Of a DNA stretch of 64,000 bases, positions 15,959 to 24,787 are shown piece by piece. This DNA comes from PLOWO2-12-38-17 sp963709355. Its GTDB lineage: Bacteria; Planctomycetota; Brocadiia; Brocadiales; Brocadiaceae. Under the pieces are notes generated by a model. That model made no database searches. It had not been told where the DNA came from and saw nothing but the letters and a program-made list of their open reading frames with translations. The stretch lies in assembly GCA_963709355.1 (NCBI GenBank), contig CAVPVY010000005.1:2790001-2854000 (forward strand). The letters run 5' to 3'. Each line of letters begins with the position of its first letter. Position 1 is the stretch's first letter. The position numbers and the translations under genes are program-made.

Positions 15959-17947
15959 TTATTCTTCCGTTAAATTGTCATCTTCAATACTCTTTGGTTC
16001 GTCTTTTTTGGGCTTTAAATCTTCTCTCTGGCAATGATAACCCAACAAAAACTCTCCGCTTAACGGTTTGTCACTCGTAAAATCCTCTACCGGATCAAAC
16101 AAATTCATAGCCTCATCAATAACATCTTGATATTTTTTAGCCCTTCCACCAAGCCGCGCTTTGTAAGGAATCAGCGAAAGTTCGATTGTCTTCCATGTGC
16201 TGCACGGCCGGTCAGAAAAACGCTGCATTAAACGTGCGGCATTGGTATCTCTCTTTTTTTCTGAAACAAACAATGCAAAGTTTTCCAAACAATCTGCGGC
16301 TGCCAACAACCTTCCGTAAAGATAATCCCTCGCTTTCCTTTTCTCATCTAATGCCATACTATATCCCTCCTTTTCGTTTAATTTTTTATAAAGTGCGCAG
16401 GCTATGCTGAGAGTTTTATTCCATTCCCATCCCTCCATGCCTGCCCGATTACATGCCCGACGAACTGCTGAATCAACAATATCCCGCGGAATTTGCACAC
16501 CATCAATAATGCAAGGTAAAAGGCGTTCAACTGTTGTTTTCTTTAACTTGTCATCCACCTTACTGCCGTAAGCTGCTTCGGCAATATTGATTGGCGCTGG
16601 TGCACCTATGAATGGCTGGAAAAATCTTTTGTTCTGTCCTGTTTCTTTATCTTGGATATCTTTGTATCTATATTCATGAATCCACTCACAGGTTTTATGC
16701 CAGTTTTCAATCCGTTGTAGAAAATCTGATCCGGTTAAGTCTTCCCGATAATACGTGATTGCCAAACGTCCCTTGGAAGCGGAGTCCAATCCCATAACTG
16801 AAATGTTATCTGTATTGCCCAATTCAGACGCATAACCAAGCATTCTGTTCTTGAATCTAATTGCCATCTCCTGTGCTGTTGAAACAATGAAGGGGTCATC
16901 GTCCGGCAAGTCATCAAACCCTAAGATAGACAGAGAATCATCTGTCACCCTCGGAATTGTTTTTCCTGATGTTGCCCATGCAACAACAGTCAACCCCGGC
17001 TCTTTTCTCCCTTTGTCACCCTTAACAAAAAATACTTTTCCCTGTCGGCTAATCAGCCATAATAACGCATTGTGAGCTTTCTGTGATACATCGAAACCAA
17101 TACCACAAGCTTGTTCAGCAGTAACGAACCGTCCCCTAAACGTAAAACCGGATGTGTCGTTAGAGGAGATGAGCTTTGCTCCGTCGCCCTTTACCCGGAT
17201 GTATTTCGGATGTTGAATTGCAAGAAAGTCCTCCTCTCCTTTTGCATAGCAAAGAGGTGCCTTATTTTTTGTGCTGAAGTAATACTGTATCCAGCTATCC
17301 CACAGAGTCTTATCATTCCAGACTTTAGTTTCTAGTTCTCCGGGGACATCAACTTCCCAGCGAATGAATGAATCTTCCTGCGAGCCAACTGCTGCAAAAA
17401 TATCTGAAGTGTTTTTTGGTCTTTTCCTTTCACCCTTTGTTAAGAATTTCCTATCCTCTCCAACAAATAGTATTTGGTCTGCTATTAAGTCTCTGATAAG
17501 ATTTTTTTTCTTGACGTACTTTAGCACTGCTTGTGCTTTGGGATGAGCAAATTTCGATTGGCACCAGTCGGTCAATACTTTAATATAATTCCTGTACGGT
17601 TCTTCAGGATCATTAACAAATCCGATAGTTACTGTACCTCCATATTCTGCAAAATCACCTGCAACATATTGAAGTTGATCGCATAGAGGATGACATTCAG
17701 GTTTTTTCCCCGCCCTGCTTCCTGAACCTTCTGTGCATGGAATAATCGTCGCCGCATTATTAGTATCAGTTACCACGCGAGATCGTCCTTTCAGGAAATT
17801 GCCTTCCTGATCAATGACGATTTCTATGTGTGCCTGAGCTGTCATATGACAAATGGGAAGGAGGGGTCTTTTGTTCTCATCAGTGGAATAACCGACCATT
17901 GACTGACAATTGTCATAAGTTTCATATAATTTTTGTATCCAACTCAT
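15959..17947 (-). CDS. cas8c: Type I-C Cascade large subunit Cas8c (Csd1)
   Basis: About 662 residues from ATG 17947 (MSWIQKLYETYDNC). This start is chosen over one 15 bases upstream because GGGAGGTG lies 7 bases before it and ATGA overlaps the cas5 stop. Csd1 features: early LPICHMTAQAHIEI, the long middle region, VMGLDSASKGRLAITYYRE and KRKARDYLYGRLLAAADCLE near the C-terminus. In I-C the internal start for Cas11 lies within this gene; an in-frame ATG begins MALDEKRKARDYLYG, so a separate small subunit of about 120 residues could be made. That internal start is inference from other I-C systems. Confidence 0.95.
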   Translation of the reverse strand: MSWIQKLYETYDNCQSMVGYSTDENKRPLLPICHMTAQAHIEIVIDQEGNFLKGRSRVVTDTNNAATIIPCTEGSGSRAGKKPECHPLCDQLQYVAGDFAEYGGTVTIGFVNDPEEPYRNYIKVLTDWCQSKFAHPKAQAVLKYVKKKNLIRDLIADQILFVGEDRKFLTKGERKRPKNTSDIFAAVGSQEDSFIRWEVDVPGELETKVWNDKTLWDSWIQYYFSTKNKAPLCYAKGEEDFLAIQHPKYIRVKGDGAKLISSNDTSGFTFRGRFVTAEQACGIGFDVSQKAHNALLWLISRQGKVFFVKGDKGRKEPGLTVVAWATSGKTIPRVTDDSLSILGFDDLPDDDPFIVSTAQEMAIRFKNRMLGYASELGNTDNISVMGLDSASKGRLAITYYREDLTGSDFLQRIENWHKTCEWIHEYRYKDIQDKETGQNKRFFQPFIGAPAPINIAEAAYGSKVDDKLKKTTVERLLPCIIDGVQIPRDIVDSAVRRACNRAGMEGWEWNKTLSIACALYKKLNEKEGYSMALDEKRKARDYLYGRLLAAADCLENFALFVSEKKRDTNAARLMQRFSDRPCSTWKTIELSLIPYKARLGGRAKKYQDVIDEAMNLFDPVEDFTSDKPLSGEFLLGYHCQREDLKPKKDEPKSIEDDNLTEE

Positions 17948-18672
17948 TTGAGCACCTCCCATTCTTCAACACCTTCCAGTAATCCTTCCTCATCTAAACC
18001 GACTGATTTCGGTGGATACGCTTTCATTGACCGGACGAGTTTCCGAATGTTACACGCTTCAGGCTTAATAAAATCAATCTTGCCATCAATCATCTTGGGA
18101 CGCCAGAACCGGGCATGAAGCTCATCTTTTCCAAGCTCATCAGGATAATCAAAACCATGAAACATCAGATCAAATGCTATTTCGCCATAATCATCGTAAT
18201 CGCTTTTCCCTTCTCCAAACCTGCACGGCTCAACGTAGCCCTGACATTCTCGTGCGCCTAAAAAAATATCTCTCCTGCCGCCTTTTTCTATCATTCGCTT
18301 GGCGACAAAAAAATGTTTGTTTTCATTCCGATCATTAGCCATATCGTTACGGTGAACATTCCACTCAAAGTGCGCCTGAACCTGATACTCAACATCGGCA
18401 AGGTATGTATAGATTGCAAGGTCATTGCCTCTACCGCTATACTTAACAGGTTTTGCGCTTCGGGTCTGTGTCCGTATCCGTTTCATTACCCTAACGCGAT
18501 CGATAATCCATACGATAGTCGGTTTCCAATAGACCGAACTCAATACACCCTTCAATGCCTCGTATGTTGGGATGTGATAAGAACATTTCTCTCCGCCGAT
18601 CTTTGTCATCGGGTCAGTAAAGAGGGCATATTTCCCGAAAACTTTAAATTCAACTTTGTTTTCTTTTTCCAT
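17944..18672 (-). CDS. cas5: Type I-C Cas5 (crRNA-processing Cas5d)
   Basis: 242 residues from ATG 18672 (MEKENKVEFKVFGKYALFTDP). A GTG two codons upstream is also in frame, but GGAGG spacing favours the ATG. In type I-C there is no Cas6, and Cas5 itself cleaves pre-crRNA at the repeat hairpin. Family traits include KVFGKYALFTDPMTKIGGEKCSYH, with the YH pair, and ARECQGYVEPC. The stop overlaps the cas8c start by ATGA. The gene lies 15 bp after cas3. Confidence 0.95.
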   Translation of the reverse strand: MEKENKVEFKVFGKYALFTDPMTKIGGEKCSYHIPTYEALKGVLSSVYWKPTIVWIIDRVRVMKRIRTQTRSAKPVKYSGRGNDLAIYTYLADVEYQVQAHFEWNVHRNDMANDRNENKHFFVAKRMIEKGGRRDIFLGARECQGYVEPCRFGEGKSDYDDYGEIAFDLMFHGFDYPDELGKDELHARFWRPKMIDGKIDFIKPEACNIRKLVRSMKAYPPKSVGLDEEGLLEGVEEWEVLK

Positions 18673-18687
18673 GAACACCTCCTTTTA

Positions 18688-21159
18688 TTAATCATTTAAA
18701 AAATCCATGTCTTTTACAGGCATCTCGCTTAATCCGAATTTATCGCTGTAATACTGTTCGTCGAGATACAATATCCCTGACTCCTTCTGAACTTCATTAA
18801 TGACTCCTTGCTCTTGCAATCTTTTCAACACGTCCGGGAAAACATTTACCGAATAACGTTGTGCCCGCCGGATTAGTTTGTATTGCTTCTCTAATTCATA
18901 AGCAGAGCAAAGTTCATTGACAATATCTTTCCCTTCTTTCCCATATGGCACAACGATTCCGCGTGTTATAGACTCAATCGCCTGAAACGATTTGGCAGCC
19001 GTCATAAAAGCCTGTTTCAAAGGAATTGCAGGATATTCCCCTTTCATTCGCTTATGCTCTTCTACTGACAATGAATTAACTGATAGAAGATTAAATAAAT
19101 TATCTTCCCGCCCAGCAGGAGAATTAGCCTTGACGGGGTACTTCATCTCTTTCGCCCTTTGATAGAAGTAATACTGATAATATTGTTCCATTGCTTCAGG
19201 ACTTATTATGTTATTCCCAAGTCTTGCCGGATTTTCCTCAAATTCACCAAGCAACCGCTCGGTCTTCTCTTTGCCAATTCTTATATCCTCAAGCCTATTT
19301 ATATTTTCTTCCGCAGGATTAATTAGCAATACTTCGCCAGGTATCAGTCGTTCACGATGTCGATTACACCTGCCAGCGGCCTGAGCGATTGAATCAAGCC
19401 CAGCCAAAAAGCGGATGACTGAACCAAAAGAAACATCAACACCAGCTTCAATAAGTTGGGTACTGACACAAATAACTGGCTTCTTATCTCTCAAACAAGC
19501 TTTTACCTGACCCAGCACTGCCATACGGTGGGCCGGGCACATATAAGTGCTTAAATGGTATGTCTCACCATTGCTTATCTGTTTACATTGCAGATAAATC
19601 TCTCGCGCCGATGTCTTCGTATTCACGACTACCAGAACGCTGCCTGATTCAAGGACCTTTCGGCCAGCAAGTTCTTTTATTTCATCGTTACTCCAGCCGC
19701 AGGGTCTTGTTTCATCTTTAACCTCAACGCGTTTTAGATCATCAAATAATTGTCTCGTATTAAGAATCATTTGTTGTTCTGGGGTAATAGTCAATGCTCG
19801 TGACCTTGGCTTGATCTTATCCAAAAGCGGCTGAGTTGCCGTGCAAAGCACAACTGTCGAACCGCAATTATTTACCAGAAAATTTACTGCCGTATTGAAC
19901 AATTGCACACACTTTACAGGCAACGTTTGGACTTCATCGAAGATAATCACTGCATTAGCAAGCTGATGCATCCGGCGCGCCCCTCGCGTCCCGGAACCAA
20001 ACAAAGCCTCAAGAACCTGTACATTAGTTGTCAGCACAACAGGCGCATCCCAATTTTCAGAAAGGACCTTTTGCCTCGCCGTCTCTTCATCAGGCATTAG
20101 ATTAGAGTGGTGTTCCAATACAACGTGATTCAAATAATTGCCTTTTTTGTCCTTTTCTTCTAAAACCTTGCGTATCTCTTCGGCGTTCTGGTCAATAATG
20201 GTGGTATATGGCAGCACATAGATAATTCTGTCCATCTTGTGCTTGTATGCATGATGCAAAGCGAATCTCAGACTGGCAAACGTCTTACCGCCACCAGTCG
20301 GGACTGTCAACTGATACAAACCTTTCTGCCTAACTGCAAAATCGTAACACGCTTGTGATATTCTTTGTCGTATTGCATTGATCCCTTTTGAGTCAAAATC
20401 TTCCAACTTTTTGTTTAATCTGTCTATCAAAACTTTCCAATCCTCATAGTCTCCATAATGCCGCAATTTTACTAATGCCGGCTTTTCAAAATCGGCAGTA
20501 TCCAAGCGGTCAGCATCAATAAGGCAACTGAACAGAAACCTAACCAGCAGGCCACATTTAAATGTAGAAGTATCCCTACGATCATTTGCTGTTTTCAATG
20601 CTGTGAACTTATCTATAAAACCTTGAACAAACTTCTTTGATTTCAAGCTGCTTATAATGCAATTTTTCGACTTATCGCTTAATTTTTTGACCACGTCATC
20701 AATGTGAGTTTTCTCTTGCTTTTTGTCCATGCGCTTTGAATAGGTATTTTTACCATCAGGTGAGATACAGTCTATCAAACCAGAATGATGCGAGGCTAAA
20801 CACAGTGATGAGACCTGTGCTACAAATTCAGATTCTTTTCCATTATGGGCGATTTCTCTGTAGATGAATTGAGCACCGGCGCTCGAATGATCAACTTTTC
20901 CCTTCAAACCAGCAGCATCAACATAATCATCTTCGTCAGGGTTGATAAGACCAACGGCTGATTTAATATATTGCTGAAATTCATGACTTGCTTTCCCAAT
21001 ATCGTGCAAAAGTCCAATCAGTTCACCTTGATCCTTCAGCCCTATCTTTGAAGCAAACTTACCTGTTATCTTTGAAACCTCTTCGAGATGATGTGATAGA
21101 TAGTGTATTTCCCCATCTTTTTCTCTGCGATGGGCGATATAATCAGAGTTGTAAAACAT
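18688..21159 (-). CDS. cas3: CRISPR-associated helicase-nuclease Cas3 (HD plus DExD helicase)
   Basis: 823 residues. N-terminal HD nuclease with LSHHLEEVSK, LIGLLHDIGKASHEF and LASHHSGLID. SF2 helicase with Walker A PTGGGKTFASLRF, motif II IIFDEVQTLP, STQLIEAGVDVSF and QAAGRCNRHRE. It is recruited to the R-loop and degrades target DNA. First gene of the operon. AAGGAT precedes its ATG. Directly upstream lies a 47-codon fragment of another cas3 start (21196-21339), so the operon's 5' region was rearranged. Confidence 0.97.
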   Translation of the reverse strand: MFYNSDYIAHRREKDGEIHYLSHHLEEVSKITGKFASKIGLKDQGELIGLLHDIGKASHEFQQYIKSAVGLINPDEDDYVDAAGLKGKVDHSSAGAQFIYREIAHNGKESEFVAQVSSLCLASHHSGLIDCISPDGKNTYSKRMDKKQEKTHIDDVVKKLSDKSKNCIISSLKSKKFVQGFIDKFTALKTANDRRDTSTFKCGLLVRFLFSCLIDADRLDTADFEKPALVKLRHYGDYEDWKVLIDRLNKKLEDFDSKGINAIRQRISQACYDFAVRQKGLYQLTVPTGGGKTFASLRFALHHAYKHKMDRIIYVLPYTTIIDQNAEEIRKVLEEKDKKGNYLNHVVLEHHSNLMPDEETARQKVLSENWDAPVVLTTNVQVLEALFGSGTRGARRMHQLANAVIIFDEVQTLPVKCVQLFNTAVNFLVNNCGSTVVLCTATQPLLDKIKPRSRALTITPEQQMILNTRQLFDDLKRVEVKDETRPCGWSNDEIKELAGRKVLESGSVLVVVNTKTSAREIYLQCKQISNGETYHLSTYMCPAHRMAVLGQVKACLRDKKPVICVSTQLIEAGVDVSFGSVIRFLAGLDSIAQAAGRCNRHRERLIPGEVLLINPAEENINRLEDIRIGKEKTERLLGEFEENPARLGNNIISPEAMEQYYQYYFYQRAKEMKYPVKANSPAGREDNLFNLLSVNSLSVEEHKRMKGEYPAIPLKQAFMTAAKSFQAIESITRGIVVPYGKEGKDIVNELCSAYELEKQYKLIRRAQRYSVNVFPDVLKRLQEQGVINEVQKESGILYLDEQYYSDKFGLSEMPVKDMDFLND

Positions 21160-21195
21160 ATTTAAATCCTTTTTGACTCAATTTCTACAATCATG

Positions 21196-21339
21196 CTACA
21201 AACACGGCCAGTAAGCCGGGTATTCTGCGTCAAATTTATCGGTAAACTTTTTGGAAAGTGCGGCTACTTCTTTCAGATGGATGTCGAGGCAATGTCTTTT
21301 GCCTTGTGTATTAACGGAGTGGGCATACAGTTCTTTCAC
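21196..21339 (-). pseudogene. Truncated 5' end of a second, different cas3 (HD domain start)
   Basis: GTG at 21339, with GGAGG seven bases upstream, opens 47 codons: VKELYAHSVNTQGKRHCL, then DIHLKEVAALSKKFTDKF and a stop after AYWPCL. The AHSVN...GKRH..L..HL.EVA.L...F pattern is the start of many Cas3 HD domains, which usually continue a-x-W-x-GL-x-HDLGK. Here the match ends in a shift and stop where HDLGK should be. It is not part of the intact cas3 beginning at 21159, whose own start is different. The excellent ribosome binding site shows it was once expressed. Confidence 0.5.
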
Positions 21340-21451
21340 ATGAATGCCTCCATGATTGTTTGCTTGCTGTAGAAATATGCAGCCCCATTGCCCGGGGTTA
21401 TACAACTGGAAGAATAATTGCCGTTAATAATAAGAAACATGCGGCAAAAAA

Positions 21452-21500
21452 GCAATTGAATTTACTTGCAAGGCTTGAAATTACTGCTAAAATCAAAAAA
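21452..21500 (+). repeat. Direct repeat copy A (49 bp), upstream of the dapF fragment
   Basis: Matches 22600-22648 at 48 of 49 positions (start GCAATTGAATTTACTTGC, end ATCAAAAAA). Read in frame it encodes QLNLLARLEITAKIKK, continuing KLLEITYRRHTDYSKIL to a stop at 21551, so it looks like the tail of a former gene. It is followed 129 bp later by a truncated dapF. Together with copy B it marks a duplicated segment. Confidence 0.75.
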
Positions 21501-21628
21501 CTGTTAGAGATAACGTACAGAAGACACACAGACTACAGTAAAATACTATAAATAACCTGTGAAATTGTGTATCGCAAAAGCTGTGGTCATACATTGGCAA
21601 TATTTCAGAAATGGACAGGAAATAGTTT

Positions 21629-21805
21629 ATGAAATTTACAAAGATGCACGGCATTGGCAATGACTATGTCTATATCAACTGTTTTGAAGAAGAGGTGAAA
21701 GATCCTGTAAATCTTGCTCCAATTATCAGCGATAGGCATTTTGGAGTGGGGTCAGACGGGAGCTTATTCTTATCCTGCTGTCAAAGGTAACGAATTGCAA
21801 TCGTA
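21629..21805 (+). pseudogene. dapF: Truncated, frameshifted duplicate of dapF
   Basis: From ATG 21629 the sequence is nearly identical to the start of intact dapF at 22717, including the shared upstream GGACAGGAAATAGTTT. It reads MKFTKMHGIGNDYVYINC, then FEEEVKDPVNLAPIISDR and HFGVGSDG. An extra AG after GACGGG shifts the frame and gives a stop at 21790, though base-level similarity continues to about 21805. No active-site cysteine region remains, so it cannot be functional. Confidence 0.85.
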
Positions 21806-21879
21806 TAATCCCGTCCTTTTCTCGTTTTGGTAAAAGCCCTTTTCCGATCTCACGATGCAGTCTATTTCTTGCCGATGAT

Positions 21880-22203
21880 TCACACAATCCGCTCTCCTGT
21901 TTCGATTATTTCTTTGATATAAGGGTTGGTTTCGTCAAAATCCGTCCTGGCAAATGAGTGTGGTTCAATCAGCAGGTCAATATCCCACCTCAATTTCATG
22001 AGCATGACATCTTCATCAAAACCGTCAATATCATCCTTATCCCAAAAGACGGCAAGATCAATGTCGCTATCTTTATGATAAGTATTTTTAGCATAAGATC
22101 CATAGAGATACAGACGCCAGACAGGGATATGGTTTTCCTTCAGTCGTTGTATATAATCATAAATCTTTTTATAAATTAATTGCTTATCTTCTCTGTAAGC
22201 CAT
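21880..22203 (-). CDS. MNT-type nucleotidyltransferase domain protein (antitoxin-like)
   Basis: 107 residues. Minimal nucleotidyltransferase core: LYLYGSYAKNTYHKDSDIDLAVF gives the GSxAK and DxD metal-binding signature, with a third acid in RWDIDLLIEP. Start ATG 22203 overlaps the end of the HEPN gene by 28 bp, so the two are co-translated. In known HEPN-MNT modules the MNT protein can inactivate the HEPN partner by adding nucleotides. Lies between two copies of a duplicated dapF segment. Confidence 0.9.
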   Translation of the reverse strand: MAYREDKQLIYKKIYDYIQRLKENHIPVWRLYLYGSYAKNTYHKDSDIDLAVFWDKDDIDGFDEDVMLMKLRWDIDLLIEPHSFARTDFDETNPYIKEIIETGERIV

Positions 22204-22568
22204 AATTTGAACTCTTTTATCTCTTTGATGTACTTTTCAGTAAACTCTTTAGTTGCCTTTTTATAAAAGCCCCTTTTATAGTCAGGGTATCTTGCTCTTA
22301 TATTAAAAGTGGTTACTTCATCCAAAAATATCCTTTGTTCATAAGACAGTTCCAGACTTGTCATTTCGGCAATTTTAAGAAGATTGTGCATTTGAGGCGC
22401 ATTCATATCAACCTTTTTCACGTAGTACGCCTTTAACAATTTTTCTATGACAAGATGTCCCACAAACAATGACCACACATAATGTCCACTATCAAAAAGG
22501 CTTTCCATCGCCTTAAAATCCACATCAGACGAATCAACCCAGTATTTTATAATTTCATCCTTTGTCAT
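22176..22568 (-). CDS. HEPN domain protein, partner of the MNT protein
   Basis: 130 residues from ATG 22568 (MTKDEIIKYWVDSSDVDF). Seventeen upstream codons in frame belong to the direct repeat and are excluded. HEPN features are VWSLFVGHLVIEKLLKAYYVKK, APQMHNLLKIAE and FNIRARYPDYKRGFY. The compact RNase motif Rx4-6H of toxic HEPN proteins is not evident, so nuclease activity is doubtful. Paired with MNT as a toxin-antitoxin-like or stress module. It is framed by repeats and dapF copies. Confidence 0.88.
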   Translation of the reverse strand: MTKDEIIKYWVDSSDVDFKAMESLFDSGHYVWSLFVGHLVIEKLLKAYYVKKVDMNAPQMHNLLKIAEMTSLELSYEQRIFLDEVTTFNIRARYPDYKRGFYKKATKEFTEKYIKEIKEFKLWLTEKISN

Positions 22569-22599
22569 ATATTGATGATAAAATACTCGAAGTAAAAAT

Positions 22600-22648
22600 G
22601 CAAATGAATTTACTTGCAAGGCTTGAAATTACTGCTAAAATCAAAAAA
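22600..22648 (+). repeat. Direct repeat copy B (49 bp), upstream of intact dapF
   Basis: 48/49 identical to 21452-21500. In frame it reads QMNLLARLEITAKIKK and then stops at once (TGA). Intact dapF starts 68 bp later, and the GGACAGGAAATAGTTT just before dapF is also shared with copy A. The HEPN-MNT pair lies between the two copies. Confidence 0.75.
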
Positions 22649-22716
22649 TGAAACCAACCACAGAGTTCGCAGAGAAAAAGCAAATCATATTAAATTAAAG
22701 GGACAGGAAATAGTTT

Positions 22717-23568
22717 ATGAAATTTACAAAGATGCATGGCATAGGCAATGACTATGTCTATATCAACTGTTTTGAAGAAGAAATTAAGGAACCGGCAAAG
22801 CTGGCTACGATTATAAGCGACAGGCATTTTGGAGTGGGATCAGACGGGCTTATCCTCATTCTGCCGTCGAAGGTGGCGGATTGCAAGATGCGTATTTTCA
22901 ATGCAGACGGCAGCGAGGCACAGATGTGCGGAAACGGCATCCGCTGTGTCGCAAAATATATATACGACCATAAAATCACCCAAAAAAATCCTATAACCAT
23001 AGAAACGCTTGCAGGGTCTAAGACAATCCAGCTTTTTACAACGAATGGGAAAGTATCTAGCGCGAGAGTCAACATGGGGAAACCAAGACTCATGCGTTCC
23101 GAAATCCCTATGCTTGGCGAGGAAACTCAGGTTATTAACGAACAATTGATAATCAGCAAGGAAGTAAGCTTTTACATCACGTGTGTTTCTATGGGGAATC
23201 CGCATTGCGTTATCTTTGTTGATAATTTTGACAAAGTAGATATATCAAAACATGGCTCAGAGATAGAGCGTCATAAATCATTTCCAGAACGAACAAATGT
23301 CCACTTTGTCAAGATACACAGTCCTAAAGAGGTTACTATGAAGACATGGGAGCGCGGTTCGGGGCTAACTCTGGCTTGCGGGACGGGCGCTTCTGCGGTA
23401 TGCGTTGCGGGTGTCCTCAATAAAAAGACCGAACGTAGAATTCACGCCCATCTACCAGGAGGGGATCTGGAACTGGAATGGGCAGAAGATGGGAATGTTT
23501 ACATGACTGGTCCCGCAACAGAGGTATTTACAGGGGAATGGATATTAAAACCGAAGATGAAAAAATAA
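22717..23568 (+). CDS. dapF: Diaminopimelate epimerase
   Basis: 283 residues, full length. Both catalytic cysteines are seen, in AQMCGNGIRC and in TLACGTGASA, with the substrate-binding MGNPHCVIF and ERGSG. It interconverts LL- and meso-diaminopimelate for lysine and peptidoglycan. AGGA precedes the ATG. A frameshifted copy of its first 170 bases lies 1088 bp upstream. Downstream, a small ORF overlaps its end and a SagB-type gene follows. Confidence 0.96.
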   Translation: MKFTKMHGIGNDYVYINCFEEEIKEPAKLATIISDRHFGVGSDGLILILPSKVADCKMRIFNADGSEAQMCGNGIRCVAKYIYDHKITQKNPITIETLAGSKTIQLFTTNGKVSSARVNMGKPRLMRSEIPMLGEETQVINEQLIISKEVSFYITCVSMGNPHCVIFVDNFDKVDISKHGSEIERHKSFPERTNVHFVKIHSPKEVTMKTWERGSGLTLACGTGASAVCVAGVLNKKTERRIHAHLPGGDLELEWAEDGNVYMTGPATEVFTGEWILKPKMKK

Positions 23569-23678
23569 AGCTTAGCGGTAGGCTAGAGCAAAACAGGATT
23601 GCTAAAGAATACGCTGAATGGATCAAACAAACGGGAAAGAGGCAGGGAATATTGAAAATGTTGAAGTGCCTTTTGTAA
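23538..23678 (+). CDS. Possible small protein overlapping the end of dapF
   Basis: 46 codons from ATG 23538, with GGGG before it, to TAA 23678. Sequence MDIKTEDEKIKLSGRLEQ continues NRIAKEYAEWIKQTGKRQ, charged and helical. It overlaps dapF by 31 bp. No family recognised. It may be real and coupled to dapF, or a chance frame. Confidence 0.25.
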   Translation: MDIKTEDEKIKLSGRLEQNRIAKEYAEWIKQTGKRQGILKMLKCLL

Positions 23679-23720
23679 TGTGCAGTGCAAGCGCACTCCG
23701 CGAGAAATAGGAATAAATAT

Positions 23721-24476
23721 ATGGATGAAGATTTGATAGAGCAATACCGATACTTTCTCAAAGACAGTATCCGGAAAGAAATAGATTTTTCACAGACTGG
23801 TCAAAACAGTGGTAGTGATATCCCTCCCATCGAAAAGCCGTATCAGGTTGATGCCATCAGAATTGACCTCGTAAAGCCGGGTATGTGGAAAAATATTGCA
23901 GGGATTGATCTTATTACGGCAATCAGGAACAGGCAGAGCCGGCGAACATACACAAAAGAACCTCTTATCATGGAGGAAATTTCTTTTCTCCTCTGGGCAA
24001 CCCAGGGTGTGCGCGGGGAAGTTATGAGTGGCCATGCATATCGCACCGTACCCTCAGCAGGATGCCGGCATGCCTTTGAGACGTATTTGGTTGTGCTCAA
24101 TGTAAAAGGACTGAAACCTGGTGTCTATCGGTATCTCCCGCTTTCTCACCAGCTACTCTTTGAATTTTCAGAAGATGACCTTCCCGTAAAACTTGTTAAT
24201 GCCGTTTTCCAACAGCCTTACCCTGGGAATGCATCGGTGACGTTTGTCTGGACGGTTTTTCCTTACCGGATGGAGTGGCGCTACCACCTGGCAGCACATA
24301 AGGTCATTGCCATTGATATAGGGCATGTATGTCAGAATTTGTATCTCGCATGCGAGGCAATTGGTGCGGGAACGTGCGCAATTGCCGCTTACGATCAAGA
24401 GGCATTGGATCGGTTACTTCGAATTGATGGAAAAGATGAGTTCTCCATTTATCTGTCGTCGGTGGGCAAGGTATGA
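23721..24476 (+). CDS. SagB/ThcOx-type nitroreductase-family oxidoreductase
   Basis: 251 residues from ATG 23721 (MDEDLIEQYRYFLKDSIR), AGGA upstream. FMN-binding nitroreductase fold of the SagB type: IRNRQSRRTYTKEPL, LLWATQGVRG, RTVPSAGCRHAFETYLVV, LKPGVYRYLPLSHQLL and AIDIGHVCQNLYLACEAIGAGTCAIAAYDQ. Known SagB enzymes oxidise azolines in peptide natural products, but many stand-alone members act elsewhere. No SagC/D or precursor peptide lies nearby, so this is an orphan and its substrate is unknown. Confidence 0.9.
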   Translation: MDEDLIEQYRYFLKDSIRKEIDFSQTGQNSGSDIPPIEKPYQVDAIRIDLVKPGMWKNIAGIDLITAIRNRQSRRTYTKEPLIMEEISFLLWATQGVRGEVMSGHAYRTVPSAGCRHAFETYLVVLNVKGLKPGVYRYLPLSHQLLFEFSEDDLPVKLVNAVFQQPYPGNASVTFVWTVFPYRMEWRYHLAAHKVIAIDIGHVCQNLYLACEAIGAGTCAIAAYDQEALDRLLRIDGKDEFSIYLSSVGKV

Positions 24477-24510
24477 GATTGGAATTGAGAAATGGGATGG
24501 GAAGGAGGTC

Positions 24511-24605
24511 ATGCCTTGTATCTTAAGGATATAGTAGAGGCAATGGAGGCTATTGAGAAACCTCTCATTTATAAAATCACAGAAGACATCAACAACCAAA
24601 AGTAA
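24511..24605 (+). pseudogene. HepT/DUF86-like remnant
   Basis: AAGGAGG stands right before ATG 24511, but the sensible frame is shifted by one: LYLKDIVEAMEAIEK, then PLIYKITEDINNQK and a stop at 24605. The L-Y-L-x-D-I-x-E-A-x-x-x-I-E-K pattern is the start of HepT-type HEPN toxins. The rest of the gene is missing. Short, so homology is tentative. The remaining 24606-24787 holds no ORF I can support. Confidence 0.35.
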
Positions 24606-24787
24606 TATGGGAATACAAACGGACATCACCCTCCTTGATTAAGTCTTTGCTACAAAGCAAAAAGCCCGCAGGCAGATATATTGGTATTAGAGAAGCAAAT
24701 AGACGTTACAGAGGCATTTTCCACCATTACACATTCACTCAGTAAGTCCACAGTTTCTGATCCTGAAATGGCAATAGGAGAAAACGT

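Noticed and set aside
23684..23697. AGTGC-AAGC-GCACT hairpin after the small ORF as a terminator
   Set aside because: Five-base stem and no T-run on either side.
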